From assembly GCF_003991585.1 (NCBI RefSeq), contig NZ_PQSP01000003.1:211527-275526 (forward strand): DNA of 64,000 bases. The letters run 5' to 3'. This document shows, piece by piece, positions 28,744-38,033 of the stretch. This DNA is from Saezia sanguinis (GTDB lineage Bacteria; Pseudomonadota; Gammaproteobacteria; Burkholderiales; Burkholderiaceae_C). Numbering within the stretch: position 1 is the stretch's first letter; each line of letters opens with the position of its first letter. Both the position numbers and the translations under genes were made by a program. Under the pieces are notes generated by a model. That model had not been told where the DNA came from. It worked only from the letters and a program-made list of their open reading frames with translations, and made no database searches.

Positions 28744-29904
28744 TCAATAAGAGAACGTCTTGCTGTCGTCCACACTGTCGCGGGTAACCTTACCGCGCAA
28801 CACGTAGAACACATAGCTGGTGTAAGCCAAAACAATCGGCACAAAGATCAACGCAACCACCAGCATGATAAACAGAATCATGTGGCTGGAAGACGTATCC
28901 CATACCGTCAGGCTATGACTGGGGTCGACGCTGGAAGGCAGAATCATCGGGAACATGGACACGCCCACGCTCGAAATAATCCCGGTCATAGACAAGCTGC
29001 TGCAAATGAATGCCAGCAATGCCTTACCCGCTTTCAGCAGAACTGCTGCCAGCAAAGCACCCACAATCCCCAGGATCGGAACGATCCACAGGATGGGCAG
29101 TGCGCCATAGTTGGCAAACCACTGTTTTTCAACCCCGCCTACAGCTGTTTTCAGCAGTGGGTTAGAAGGGCCGTCCAGCACAGCAGGAGAAGAGTAGGCA
29201 TAGCCCTTGATGCCCATGTACAGCCACACCCCGGCCAGAATGTACAGCACAGCGGTTGCAATTCCGGTAATAGAGCCGATGGTGCGAGCACGTGACTCTA
29301 CAGCACCCTGGGTTTTTACAGCTACCCAGGTGGCGCCGTGTGTCACCAGCATCGCTACAGAGACCAGGCCTGCCAGAATACCAAACGGATTCAGCAATTC
29401 AAACAGTGTGGTGCCGTCATAGTAAATGCGCTGTTCCGGGTTAAAGTGGAAGGGAACCCCTTGCAACACGTTGCCCAGTGCCACACCAAAAATCAGGGCA
29501 GGCACAGCACCACCGATAAACAAGCACCAGTCCCAGGTTTTACGCCATGTTGCATCATGCAGCTTGCTGCGATACTTGAACCCGACCGGGCGCAGAATCA
29601 AAGCAAACAGTGTTGCAAACATCGCCAGATAAAAGCCCGAGAATGACACTGCGTACAGGATTGGCCAAGCGGCAAAAATAGCACCGCCGCCGGTAATCAG
29701 CCACACCTGGTTGCCTTCCCACACGGGGCCGACAGTATTGATCACAATACGGCGCTCCACATCATTTTTGCCGATAAAGGGCAACAATGCTGCAGTACCT
29801 AAGTCAAACCCGTCCGTGATTGCAAAACCGATCAGCAGCACACCCAGCAGCAGCCACCAGATCACTCGCAAAACTTCATAGTTAATAAGTGTATGTAGTT
29901 CCAT
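28744..29904 (-). CDS. cydB: Cytochrome bd ubiquinol oxidase subunit II
   Basis: Second membrane subunit of the bd oxidase. The typical N-terminal EVLRVIWWLLLGVLLIGFAITDGFD segment (first half shown in the family as WW-LLG-GFA-TDGFD) and the VGPVWEGNQVW motif are present. 386 residues with about eight to nine membrane segments. It starts 5 bp after the cydA stop. Confidence 0.96.
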   Translation of the reverse strand: MELHTLINYEVLRVIWWLLLGVLLIGFAITDGFDLGTAALLPFIGKNDVERRIVINTVGPVWEGNQVWLITGGGAIFAAWPILYAVSFSGFYLAMFATLFALILRPVGFKYRSKLHDATWRKTWDWCLFIGGAVPALIFGVALGNVLQGVPFHFNPEQRIYYDGTTLFELLNPFGILAGLVSVAMLVTHGATWVAVKTQGAVESRARTIGSITGIATAVLYILAGVWLYMGIKGYAYSSPAVLDGPSNPLLKTAVGGVEKQWFANYGALPILWIVPILGIVGALLAAVLLKAGKALLAFICSSLSMTGIISSVGVSMFPMILPSSVDPSHSLTVWDTSSSHMILFIMLVVALIFVPIVLAYTSYVFYVLRGKVTRDSVDDSKTFSY

Positions 29905-29909
29905 GTTTA

Positions 29910-31595
29910 TTACTCCGCTGCAGCCAGTTTGGGTTCATTAGCTTGTTTCTGCAGGGCTTCCGGAGAGCCTGGCTCCGGCTGCGGCCCCTTACGAATGCTC
30001 TTGACCATCAGCGACATTTCAACAATGATCAACACGGTGTAGATCAGTGCAAAACCGGCAATAGTCAGCAGCAGTGCCCATGCGCCCAGTTCCGAGTGCG
30101 CTGATACTGTTGGCAACACCCCTTCAATGATCCAGGGTTGACGTCCCATTTCAGCAACCATCCAGCCCATTTCTGCTGCGATCCAGGGCAGAGGAATGCT
30201 CCACACCGCCAGTCTGAGCATGAACGGATGTTTCTCCAGCGTACGGCGAGCCGACATGAAGAAGAAGACAAGCATGAACAGGATCAGGTAGAAGCCAATT
30301 GCCACCATGATACGGAACGACCAGAAAGCCGTTGCCACATGAGGAATGGTCTTGGCAGCTGCCAGCATGATTTCGCTTTCAGGCACATTGCTCAGGTCAG
30401 GCAGTTTATTGCCACCTTCAGATGCCGCAGTCGGGCCTCTGAGCAACAGTGCGTAGCCATAGTTGCGGATGTTGTCATCCACCAGCGCTTTCAACTCAGC
30501 CGGTGCATTGCCATAGCTGCCATATTCCTGGCGGATTTGCTGCAATGCATTATAGGCAACCAAACCACTGCGGATACGGTCAACCGAGGTTTCAACCTGC
30601 GACTCTTTCCCGTCCAGACGGCGGCCAAATGCCAGTTCATTGATACCAGCGAGCTCCTGTGTCAGGGTACGTGTACCAATCAGCCCCATCACGATGGGAA
30701 TATGGATACCGCCTGAAGTTGAGCCTGCATTCTGTGTTCTGGCTGTCTCTTCATCTGAATTCTGGCTGGTAAAGCCAATCAGCATGAAAGAAGCCGGTGC
30801 AGGTTCCGTGTCCCACATGCCTTCAATAGCAGCCATCTTCATTGGCTGGTCTTTACCAACCATATAGCCGCTCTCGTCGCCGAGGAACACCACAGACAAT
30901 GCTGCGCACAAACCAAATGCCGAAGCCACTGCAATCGAGCGCTTGGCAATTTCCAGATGGCGACCTTTGAGGATATACCATGCAGAAACACCAATCACGA
31001 ACGCCGCAGCTGTACAGTAACCGGCAGAGACCGTATGGACAAATTTAGCCTGTGCCACCGGGTTGAACAATACATCAGCAAAGTGTGAAACTTCCATACG
31101 CATGGTCGCCGGGTTGAACACTGAACCGGTCGGGTTCTGCATCCAGCCGTTGGCAATCAAAATCCACAGCGCTGAGAAGTTAGAGCCAATTGCCACACAC
31201 CAGGCCGCAACCAGGTGAGCACCTCTTGACATGCGGTCCCATCCAAAGAAGAACAACCCAACAAAGGTTGACTCCAGGAAGAACGCCATCAAGCCTTCAA
31301 TCGCCAAAGGCGCGCCGAAGATGTCGCCTACATAGTGACTGTAATAGCTCCAGTTCATACCGAACTGAAACTCCATCACAATCCCTGTAGAAACACCCAG
31401 GACAAAGTTGATACCGAACAAAGTGCCCCAGAACTTGGTCATCTGACGCCAGATGGGTTTATTCGTAAAGTAATAAACCGTCTCTATTGTGGCAACCAGT
31501 GCCGACAGACCTAATGTGAGGGGGATGAATAGAAAGTGGTACAGCGCCGTCAAGGCAAACTGAAACCGGGATAGTGTTGCAACATCAAAGTCCAT
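29910..31595 (-). CDS. cydA: Cytochrome bd ubiquinol oxidase subunit I
   Basis: Haem-bearing subunit that oxidises quinol and reduces oxygen to water with high affinity. Haem ligands can be placed: His20 (LYHFLF), His187 (KFVHTVSAGY) and Met430 (FWSFRIM), plus the GRQPW motif in the C-terminal part. At 561 residues it is about 40 longer than the E. coli protein, and Met430 against Met393 places the extra length between His187 and Met430, in the quinol-binding loop. That makes it a long-Q-loop type. It is 72 bp downstream of cydC, room for an internal promoter. Confidence 0.96.
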   Translation of the reverse strand: MDFDVATLSRFQFALTALYHFLFIPLTLGLSALVATIETVYYFTNKPIWRQMTKFWGTLFGINFVLGVSTGIVMEFQFGMNWSYYSHYVGDIFGAPLAIEGLMAFFLESTFVGLFFFGWDRMSRGAHLVAAWCVAIGSNFSALWILIANGWMQNPTGSVFNPATMRMEVSHFADVLFNPVAQAKFVHTVSAGYCTAAAFVIGVSAWYILKGRHLEIAKRSIAVASAFGLCAALSVVFLGDESGYMVGKDQPMKMAAIEGMWDTEPAPASFMLIGFTSQNSDEETARTQNAGSTSGGIHIPIVMGLIGTRTLTQELAGINELAFGRRLDGKESQVETSVDRIRSGLVAYNALQQIRQEYGSYGNAPAELKALVDDNIRNYGYALLLRGPTAASEGGNKLPDLSNVPESEIMLAAAKTIPHVATAFWSFRIMVAIGFYLILFMLVFFFMSARRTLEKHPFMLRLAVWSIPLPWIAAEMGWMVAEMGRQPWIIEGVLPTVSAHSELGAWALLLTIAGFALIYTVLIIVEMSLMVKSIRKGPQPEPGSPEALQKQANEPKLAAAE

Positions 31596-31667
31596 ACTTG
31601 TTAATCAGGCCAGCCTGACTCCCTTCGTGGTTAATTCTGATATACGCGATTTTGGCACAGAATGGAA

Positions 31668-33392
31668 CTAATTGGGCCTTAGTTGACCTAAAGCAGCCGT
31701 ATATTCCAATTGCCCCCTTTGATAACTGTTTTTTATTTGATTTTTATCAATGACAAAAATAAAATCAGCCGTTTCAGCTTCTCTTTTTAGATGGGTTGCA
31801 ATCAGCATGGCCTGCTGCCCACCTTTCTCTGTTATCCGACGCAACACGTCTGCTGCTGTTTGCTGATCCAGCCCTTCTGTAGGCTCATCCAGCAGCCATA
31901 ACGGGGCTTTTCTTAATAGCAGTCTCGCTAATGCTAAACGACGCGCCTGCCCCCCCGATAAACCTAAACCACCTTCTCCTAACCAGGAATCTAACCCATC
32001 GGGTAATTGTTTGATTGTATGCGCTAAACCGGCATCCTCCAAGGCCTGCCATAACATTTCATCAGATGCTTGTGGGTCAGCCAGCAACAGATTCCCACGC
32101 AACGTATCTTTAAACAGCTCCGTTCGCTGTGTCAATACGCTGAAACGCTCACATCTGATTTCACCACTATCCGGCTGCAGTTCCTGCGCAATCAGCGCCA
32201 GCAGTGTTGACTTGCCGCTGCCACTGCCGCCCACCAGCGCGATGCGCTGCCCTTTAAGCATCTCTAGGTTGATATCTTTGAGCACTTGGCGTGTTGTATC
32301 AGGATAACAAAAATTCACGTGTTTTAGCGCTAAAACAACATCCCCTCCCAGAGGGCAGGCCATTGTGGTTGTATTTTGGGAAACCGAACCATTTTTTTCC
32401 AGCCTCGGGGCCAGGCGCTTCACCGCCAGCAGGGTACGCCCAAGCTCTACCGCGCCACGGCGCAAGGCGGTAAAAGGCTCAAAAATCGCCAGCAGTACCA
32501 GTAAAGCAAACGCGGCAACAGCCGCCCCCAGCAATGCCGACTCAACCAGAACCACACATACCAGCAATACGCCTGAAAGCATCACCGCCGTAGCCAGGCC
32601 GTGGGCAACAGTCACCCACATTTCTAACCGGTTCATGTCATCGTCTGCACGGCTTAAATGCGCATCTGCCTTCATGATCAAATCAAACTGGCGACCTGCC
32701 TGCCCGGCCATCAGCAGTTCAACCTGCCCGGCCACCAGGTCCACCGACCTGGCACGCAGCGCTTCGCTGGCATAAGCCTTCAGGCGCGCTGCACGCTGCG
32801 CGCGCAAAGACATCAACAAAGGCACGCCAAGCCCCACCACGGCCAGCCAGATGACCAGTGCCACGCCCAGCCATGGATGCACCCAGAAGCCATAGGCCAG
32901 ACCGGTCAATACCGTCGCAACCAATGCCGCAGCCACAGGCACCAAAATACGCAGGTACAAAGAATCCAGCGCATCAATATCCACCGTCAACCGAAACAGC
33001 AACTGCGCCGGCCTTTTCATCAGCGATCGCGCTGCCTGTGGCTCAGCCCAGCCCCGGAATAGCCGCTCGCGCAAATCCGCCAGAACCGCCAGCGTGGCAT
33101 CGTGCGTTACCAACCGCTCACCATAGCGGGAAACCGTGCGAGTCAAAGCCAGAAAACGGATACTTGACGAGGGAATCAACACATTAAACAGCTTTGCCGT
33201 CATGAAGTCCAGGCCGGCAATAGACGTTGCGGTAATAAACCAGCCCGACACCCCCAGCAGCGCCAGGCCAAACACCACGGTGATAGACGCCATCAGTATG
33301 CCCAGCCACAGCTTGGCACGCTGCGCTTCAAAAAACACCTGCAATATCTGGCACAGTGCTTTCCAGGTACTTGCTTTTTGATACCGGCTCAT
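31668..33392 (-). CDS. cydC: CydC, thiol reductant ABC exporter subunit
   Basis: One half of the CydDC exporter of cysteine/glutathione needed for bd oxidase maturation. The N-terminal half is a six-helix ABC membrane domain with the CydC-typical GVSGWFITATS stretch. The C-terminal half has Walker A (GGSGSGKST), signature LSGGQARRLALAR and Walker B (LWLLDEPTEGLD). 574 residues. It overlaps cydD by 4 bp. Confidence 0.94.
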   Translation of the reverse strand: MSRYQKASTWKALCQILQVFFEAQRAKLWLGILMASITVVFGLALLGVSGWFITATSIAGLDFMTAKLFNVLIPSSSIRFLALTRTVSRYGERLVTHDATLAVLADLRERLFRGWAEPQAARSLMKRPAQLLFRLTVDIDALDSLYLRILVPVAAALVATVLTGLAYGFWVHPWLGVALVIWLAVVGLGVPLLMSLRAQRAARLKAYASEALRARSVDLVAGQVELLMAGQAGRQFDLIMKADAHLSRADDDMNRLEMWVTVAHGLATAVMLSGVLLVCVVLVESALLGAAVAAFALLVLLAIFEPFTALRRGAVELGRTLLAVKRLAPRLEKNGSVSQNTTTMACPLGGDVVLALKHVNFCYPDTTRQVLKDINLEMLKGQRIALVGGSGSGKSTLLALIAQELQPDSGEIRCERFSVLTQRTELFKDTLRGNLLLADPQASDEMLWQALEDAGLAHTIKQLPDGLDSWLGEGGLGLSGGQARRLALARLLLRKAPLWLLDEPTEGLDQQTAADVLRRITEKGGQQAMLIATHLKREAETADFIFVIDKNQIKNSYQRGQLEYTAALGQLRPN

Positions 33393-35104
33393 ACTGCCTC
33401 CCCTGAATACACAGGCGACAACTGCACCACTTTGTCCATATAAGGCAGAATACGCTCGTCATGCGTGGCAACAATCACCGTTGTACCCCGCTGTGCCACA
33501 GCCATCAGCCCTTGAATCACCGCTTGTGCCGTCTCGGTATCCAGATGCGCCGTCGGCTCATCGGCCAGCAGCAAGCCAAGCTGGGGCGTCACCATGGCAC
33601 GTGCCAGTGCCAACCGCAACACTTCCCCCCCGGAAAGACCTACGCCCCCCTCACCCAACCGCCGTTGCAACTGTCCATGTGCAATATCAGTCATCGCAGC
33701 AGCATCTACTGCACTTTGCACCTGCTGCGCAGAAATATCTGCGCGGCCTAACGTGATGTTGTGCAACAAGCTGCCGGCAAAAATATGAGGCTGCTGGCTG
33801 ATCCAGCCCATATGCGTTCGCAACGCATCAGCCGTGGCATCGGTCAACTGCACACCACCAATTTCAATGCCCCCTGCATTTGCCTGCAACAACCCTGCCA
33901 GCAAGGCCAACAAGGTCGATTTCCCCTGCCCACTGGGCGCCACCAATGCCACCTTCTCTCCGGCTGCCACCGTCAGATCAAAATCATGCAATACCGGCTG
34001 CACACTGCCAGGGTACTGAAAACTGATCCCCTTAACCTTCACCGCCAAAGCGCCGCCTGAAACATCAGGTGTATCAGACACATCTGGCACAGCGGTTGAA
34101 GCCGCACCGTGCCGCCCGCCGACCAGGTCTTCTCCCTGAGCACTCAGGCTAGCCATGCTGTCCATTGCCGCTACACCCGAGGCACGGTCATGCCAGACAG
34201 CCGAAAGCTCGCGCAACGGATCAAAAAAAGTAGGCGCCAGCAACAGAATAAACAGCCCCTGCGTCAGCGTCAGCTTGCTTCCCCAGGCTCCAAACGACAG
34301 ATCCCCCAACAGGTGAAAACCAATATACACCGCCACCATCGCCACGCCCAGCGCGGAAAACAACTCCAGCACCGCTGAAGATAAAAACGCAATACGCAGC
34401 ACCGACATCGTTTTGCGGCGCACACCATCGGCTGCGTCCCGCAGCCGCCTGGCAATTACATCCACCGCGTCAAAAGCCCGGATCGTCGTCAAGCCGCGTA
34501 AACGGTCCAGCAAAAAACCATTCATCTGCCCGATTTCCAGCATCTGCTTTTCGCTGGCCTCTTTGGCACGCCAGCCAACCAGAATCATAAAAACCGGAAT
34601 CAAAGGTGCCGCACACAACAACACCAGCGCGGCAACCCACGAATTCACAATGACCGCCACCAGAAACACCAGCGGCACAATCATCACCTTCAACTGCACC
34701 GGCTGATACCTCGACAGATACGGCACAATCTGCTCGGCCTGCTCGGTCAGAACACTGGCCGCCTGTCCCGAAGTCGGGCGCGTTGTATCCAATGGGGAAC
34801 GCCTGCTCAATGCCTCAATGGCCTGCTGCCGCAAGCGGCTCAACTGCTGCCTGGCTGAACGGAAAGAAATGCGTGCGCCCCAGGCATCCAGCCCGGCACG
34901 CACGATACCAATCAACAAAACCCCGATGGCACTGTACAAAGACACCGCCCATATATCCTGACCATCTGCCATGGCACCCACCGCCACGGCCAAAAGCCAC
35001 GCCTGGGGCAACCACAGCAACGCAGCACCTAATTGCAGCATGCCACCGGGCGTCCATGGTGACTGCCGCTGGCGGCGTGGTTTTGTGGGGGCGGGCTGTT
35101 CCAA
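33389..35104 (-). CDS. cydD: CydD, thiol reductant ABC exporter subunit
   Basis: Partner of CydC and first gene of the cydDCABX unit. Six-helix membrane domain followed by a nucleotide-binding domain with Walker A (APSGQGKST), signature LSGGEVLRLALAR and Walker B (LLLADEPTAHLD). 571 residues. The start is a TTG at 35104 preceded by AGGAG with 7-bp spacing, so translation probably initiates weakly. A linker of about 35 residues with tandem Asp/Ser/Val (TAVPDVSDTPDVSGG) joins the two domains. Confidence 0.93.
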   Translation of the reverse strand: MEQPAPTKPRRQRQSPWTPGGMLQLGAALLWLPQAWLLAVAVGAMADGQDIWAVSLYSAIGVLLIGIVRAGLDAWGARISFRSARQQLSRLRQQAIEALSRRSPLDTTRPTSGQAASVLTEQAEQIVPYLSRYQPVQLKVMIVPLVFLVAVIVNSWVAALVLLCAAPLIPVFMILVGWRAKEASEKQMLEIGQMNGFLLDRLRGLTTIRAFDAVDVIARRLRDAADGVRRKTMSVLRIAFLSSAVLELFSALGVAMVAVYIGFHLLGDLSFGAWGSKLTLTQGLFILLLAPTFFDPLRELSAVWHDRASGVAAMDSMASLSAQGEDLVGGRHGAASTAVPDVSDTPDVSGGALAVKVKGISFQYPGSVQPVLHDFDLTVAAGEKVALVAPSGQGKSTLLALLAGLLQANAGGIEIGGVQLTDATADALRTHMGWISQQPHIFAGSLLHNITLGRADISAQQVQSAVDAAAMTDIAHGQLQRRLGEGGVGLSGGEVLRLALARAMVTPQLGLLLADEPTAHLDTETAQAVIQGLMAVAQRGTTVIVATHDERILPYMDKVVQLSPVYSGEAV

Positions 35105-35300
35105 TTATTTCTCCTGTCGTGCCGTGGAGGCATCATACTTTATATCCGCAGACACCACATTATGCCCAAAGCACACGGCAGCACCAATAACAGCATATCA
35201 AAACCATCAGAACAATAGCCAAACGCTGCCGTTGTCCATACCGCTGTTTATCCGACCTTTTGCTAATACACACAAATCATATTGTCTTGCCGTACGGACA

Positions 35301-35328
35301 AAACAAAACGCCCTGCACTGCAGGGCGT
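35301..35328 (-). terminator. Terminator downstream of the adhesin-E-like gene
   Basis: A 9-bp perfect stem ACGCCCTGC / GCAGGGCGT with a 3-nt loop; on the minus strand TTTTGTTTTG follows. It lies 20 bp after the 35349 stop and insulates cydD. Confidence 0.8.
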
Positions 35329-35348
35329 CTTTCACAAAAACCGCACGA

Positions 35349-35843
35349 TCAAAGCGATTCACATGCCATCCGGTACAAACCCAATGCCGCAGCCCCGGCG
35401 TCCATTGCCACAAATGGCGCCTGATCATTTGAAGTGATATCCAAAATTTGACCTGATGCATCCAACGCATAAAAAGCGGGGGTTCTATAAGTACTGTCCT
35501 TGCACCTGACTTCAGAATAAATCAATGTTCCCGTCACACTCTCTGAACTCTGTGCACTTAACGGAATAGCCACAGGAAACACCATACGCAACCATACCGT
35601 ACTCACGCCATCAGGTTGCAGCACAATACGCTCTTTGTTGGCATAAACCGCATTGCCCATGCCATCATCCTGCACCATTAACATCCAGCGTTCACGGGCA
35701 CTGTTGGCCAGAAAATGCGCAGCCCCGTCCCTGTCCTGGGGAAACGCCGGCACATTTGCCGCCTGCTCATCCACCGGTGCCGCACAGGCCCCAGCCAGTA
35801 ATGCTCCAATGATTACCAGTCCCCAATTGATCACTTTTTTCAT
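35349..35843 (-). CDS. Surface-adhesin-E-like lipoprotein
   Basis: A 164-residue exported protein. The ATG at 35843 follows AAGGA and starts MKKVINWG, then a hydrophobic stretch to LLAGACAAP. The Cys there looks like a lipid attachment site, although the -3 residue is Ala rather than Leu. The mature part resembles the surface-adhesin E fold (W-M-V-D, VYANKERIVLQPDGVSTVWLRM and Y-S-E-V-R-C-KDSTY segments), a small beta protein seen in many Burkholderiales and Haemophilus. The function here is unknown. It is the last gene of the accessory minus-strand run. Confidence 0.65.
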   Translation of the reverse strand: MKKVINWGLVIIGALLAGACAAPVDEQAANVPAFPQDRDGAAHFLANSARERWMLMVQDDGMGNAVYANKERIVLQPDGVSTVWLRMVFPVAIPLSAQSSESVTGTLIYSEVRCKDSTYRTPAFYALDASGQILDITSNDQAPFVAMDAGAAALGLYRMACESL

Positions 35844-35982
35844 GGCAAATCCTTTTCCCCAAAACCGGTCACTGTTGATGCGCCAGCATGCACATGCAAC
35901 TGAAAACATCGCATCTGCCAATTATGGTTTGGATTATGACTTTGTGCAACGCCAAGGTTACCCCACGAATGCGCCAGGCAGA

Positions 35983-36381
35983 TTACAGCCCTGATTCAAC
36001 ATCCTGTTGAGTGGAAGACTTTTGCACCAGCAAGGCCGCCTCTGCACGGCGCTTATCCAACACCACTTTGACCTGCCCCCAGATGTTCCACGCAATAATG
36101 GACACCGTCAGGAAAACAGCTAACACCACCAGCGTCAACGCCCGCCTGAGCACTTCCACCGCTTCAGCACCCGCATCATAGCGGCCAAAACACAGCATCA
36201 AAATCAATGTGCCAGAAACTGCCAGCAAATAAGCGCTTTTGATCCAGAACGCCGCGCCATCTCTATCCTCGCACAGCCGCACCAGAATTTTATACAGAAT
36301 AGGCTTTAAATAAGACACCGCTAATATGGGGCATATCAAAGCAATGGCCAAAGAAAAAACAAAAAATGTGAGATTCATCAT
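35983..36381 (-). CDS. Small multi-pass membrane protein, unknown
   Basis: 132 residues with three hydrophobic segments (about 4-26, 47-66, 83-105) and a charged C-terminal tail. I do not recognise the family. It is not similar to the array proteins upstream. It lies 139 bp upstream of the adhesin-E-like gene and 146 bp downstream of the array. The ATG pair at 36381 is preceded by AGGAGGGG, a strong ribosome site, so it is likely translated. Confidence 0.65.
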   Translation of the reverse strand: MMNLTFFVFSLAIALICPILAVSYLKPILYKILVRLCEDRDGAAFWIKSAYLLAVSGTLILMLCFGRYDAGAEAVEVLRRALTLVVLAVFLTVSIIAWNIWGQVKVVLDKRRAEAALLVQKSSTQQDVESGL

Positions 36382-36527
36382 CCCCTCCTGTTTATGTAGA
36401 CAAAATAAAAACTGTATAAAGACAAAAATGAAATCAATATCTGACCCTGTAGTTTCAGATACTCAACCTGCGACTTTTGCTGCGTTTATGATTAAACCTT
36501 CTTCTTAACCTGGGGCGGCCTAGCGGT

Positions 36528-37046
36528 CTATTCTGAAAGGCCAAACATCACAACAACAAGGTTGAACAACAGCCCAAAAATAACCACAACCGCCAACCCA
36601 AGCCAGGGGCCAAGCACTGAAAAATGAATCACATTCTTGATTCTTTGGCTACTTTTCAAAGCCTCGCCCTCATCCATCGCTTTCGGGCTTGCCTTGATAT
36701 ACGCAATAAATGCGCCACAAATGGCAGCAACCACAGGAAAGAACCATCCCCCTGCGTGCCACTCCACCATAACTTGATAGCCAGCCTGAGCAACTGCGCC
36801 TGACAACGCCGTCAAAACCACTACAAACAAATGCGATCTGAATATGCTGGCATACAGATTAAAAAATACTCCGGCACAAACAGCCGCCACACCCCCAACA
36901 TAATAAAAGAGAAACCCAATAGGCAAAGTAAACAGAAATGCAAAAATCAGAGCAATTTCAGTGGCCCATTGCGATGAAACCCCTTGACGAGGCGACGTAT
37001 TTTTTACATCTCCCACAACATCATCGCTATAGTTGTCATCCCCCAT
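36528..37046 (-). CDS. Array membrane protein, type A (copy 1)
   Basis: 172 residues from the ATG at 37046, which follows GGGAG at good spacing; an upstream ATG (37091) is less likely. A polar N-terminus of about 30 residues precedes four to five membrane segments. Family features shared with the neighbours are a GGV-A-GVFFNLY stretch, a TALSG motif before a Tyr-containing helix, and AAICG-FIAY. The C-terminal block NVIHFSVLGPWLG is shared with the 40063 gene and the remnant at 37843, defining type A. I do not recognise the family in databases known to me. No catalytic motif is visible. Confidence 0.75.
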   Translation of the reverse strand: MGDDNYSDDVVGDVKNTSPRQGVSSQWATEIALIFAFLFTLPIGFLFYYVGGVAAVCAGVFFNLYASIFRSHLFVVVLTALSGAVAQAGYQVMVEWHAGGWFFPVVAAICGAFIAYIKASPKAMDEGEALKSSQRIKNVIHFSVLGPWLGLAVVVIFGLLFNLVVVMFGLSE

Positions 37047-37108
37047 GTCTTTCTCCCATCCACCTGATAACCCAACATCAACCCAATACAAATCACCTTA
37101 TCCGCCTT

Positions 37109-37771
37109 TTAAATCGCTGACATCAGAATGTGAATTAAGCAACCAACGGTCACTAAACCCACGATCACCCCCACCACCACGCCTGCCACCTTACTGACCA
37201 GATCACCGATTAACACCCCGATCACTATACTTGCCACCACGATCCCTACTGCAACAACAGCTCCCAATAAAATGTTTGGATTGCCCGATAACATCAAAAA
37301 CATCCAGCCACCGAATAAAATCCCGGCAAACGCAAAATTGGCGATATTTAACCATTTGTGTTCTTGCAGTAATTGGCGCCGCTCAGGTACTATCCATGTA
37401 AAACCTCTGAGCATGACCAGGGAAATTACCCCACCACAAACTGCAGCGATACATATCAGTTCGAAACGATAATCCCTCATATCAGATGGCAAAAAAATGC
37501 TGTATGCATATTGGATAGTTTCCCCTGATATTGCAGTGCATATCATCACGCTCCACCCAGACTTGCAGTGATCCACATACCAATAAAAAAGCCACGCCGT
37601 CAAACAGGAGGGAATGCCTGCCATAAACCATGGGAAAACCATGAAAGGTCCAAAAAAAGTAAATAGCTGTGCCAGAAAAAGATATGCAAGCACCTTTTTC
37701 TTTGAGTTCCTTATCTCCCATGCTTCACTTTCGATTTGGGACTCTACATTTTTTTCATTTATTGTCACCAT
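37109..37771 (-). CDS. Array membrane protein, type B (copy 2)
   Basis: 220 residues, six to seven membrane segments after a charged N-terminus of about 25. Conserved type B features: FPWFMAGIPSCLTAWLFYWY, CTAISG followed by QYAY, AAVCGG, then NFAFAGILFGGWMFL. Behind that core comes a glycine/valine-rich hydrophobic tail with GVVVGVIVG repeats, unlike the other copies. AT-richer than the dcw or gsi genes. Function unknown. Confidence 0.75.
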   Translation of the reverse strand: MVTINEKNVESQIESEAWEIRNSKKKVLAYLFLAQLFTFFGPFMVFPWFMAGIPSCLTAWLFYWYVDHCKSGWSVMICTAISGETIQYAYSIFLPSDMRDYRFELICIAAVCGGVISLVMLRGFTWIVPERRQLLQEHKWLNIANFAFAGILFGGWMFLMLSGNPNILLGAVVAVGIVVASIVIGVLIGDLVSKVAGVVVGVIVGLVTVGCLIHILMSAI

Positions 37772-37842
37772 GATTTACTCTTATACGGATATATCATTAG
37801 CCAAGCCATTTCTGCCACATGAATAGAAAATGAACATTCGTT

Positions 37843-37987
37843 TCATGCCCCTGTAAAAGACTTCCAAATTACGTCAAAGATCAGCCACATCAGCAATAAA
37901 AAATACATGACCGGTATACCAAGCCACAAGCGAGAAACCGAAATGAATCATATTTTTAATATCTTCAATCCTTTCAGAAGAAAACAT
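37843..37987 (-). pseudogene. Frameshifted C-terminal remnant of a type A array gene
   Basis: No intact gene lies here, but two overlapping frames on the minus strand recall the type A C-terminus. From 37987 one frame reads MFSSERIEDIKNMIHF and stops at 37874. A shifted frame over the same DNA reads SVSRLWLGIPVMYF and ends at 37843. Together they align with SSQRIKNVIHFSVLGPWLG of copy 1. Only the 3' end of the gene is left, directly after the stop of the duplicated gene at 38034, as if the rest was lost by recombination within the array. Confidence 0.6.
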
Positions 37988-38033
37988 TGAATAACCTGCT
38001 GATTAACAGCAATCCCATGCCGTTAAAAAATGG

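Noticed and set aside
36428..36508. Short plus-strand peptide frame MKSISDPVV... in the gap after the array
   Set aside because: 26 residues, no ribosome site, opposite to the local gene direction.
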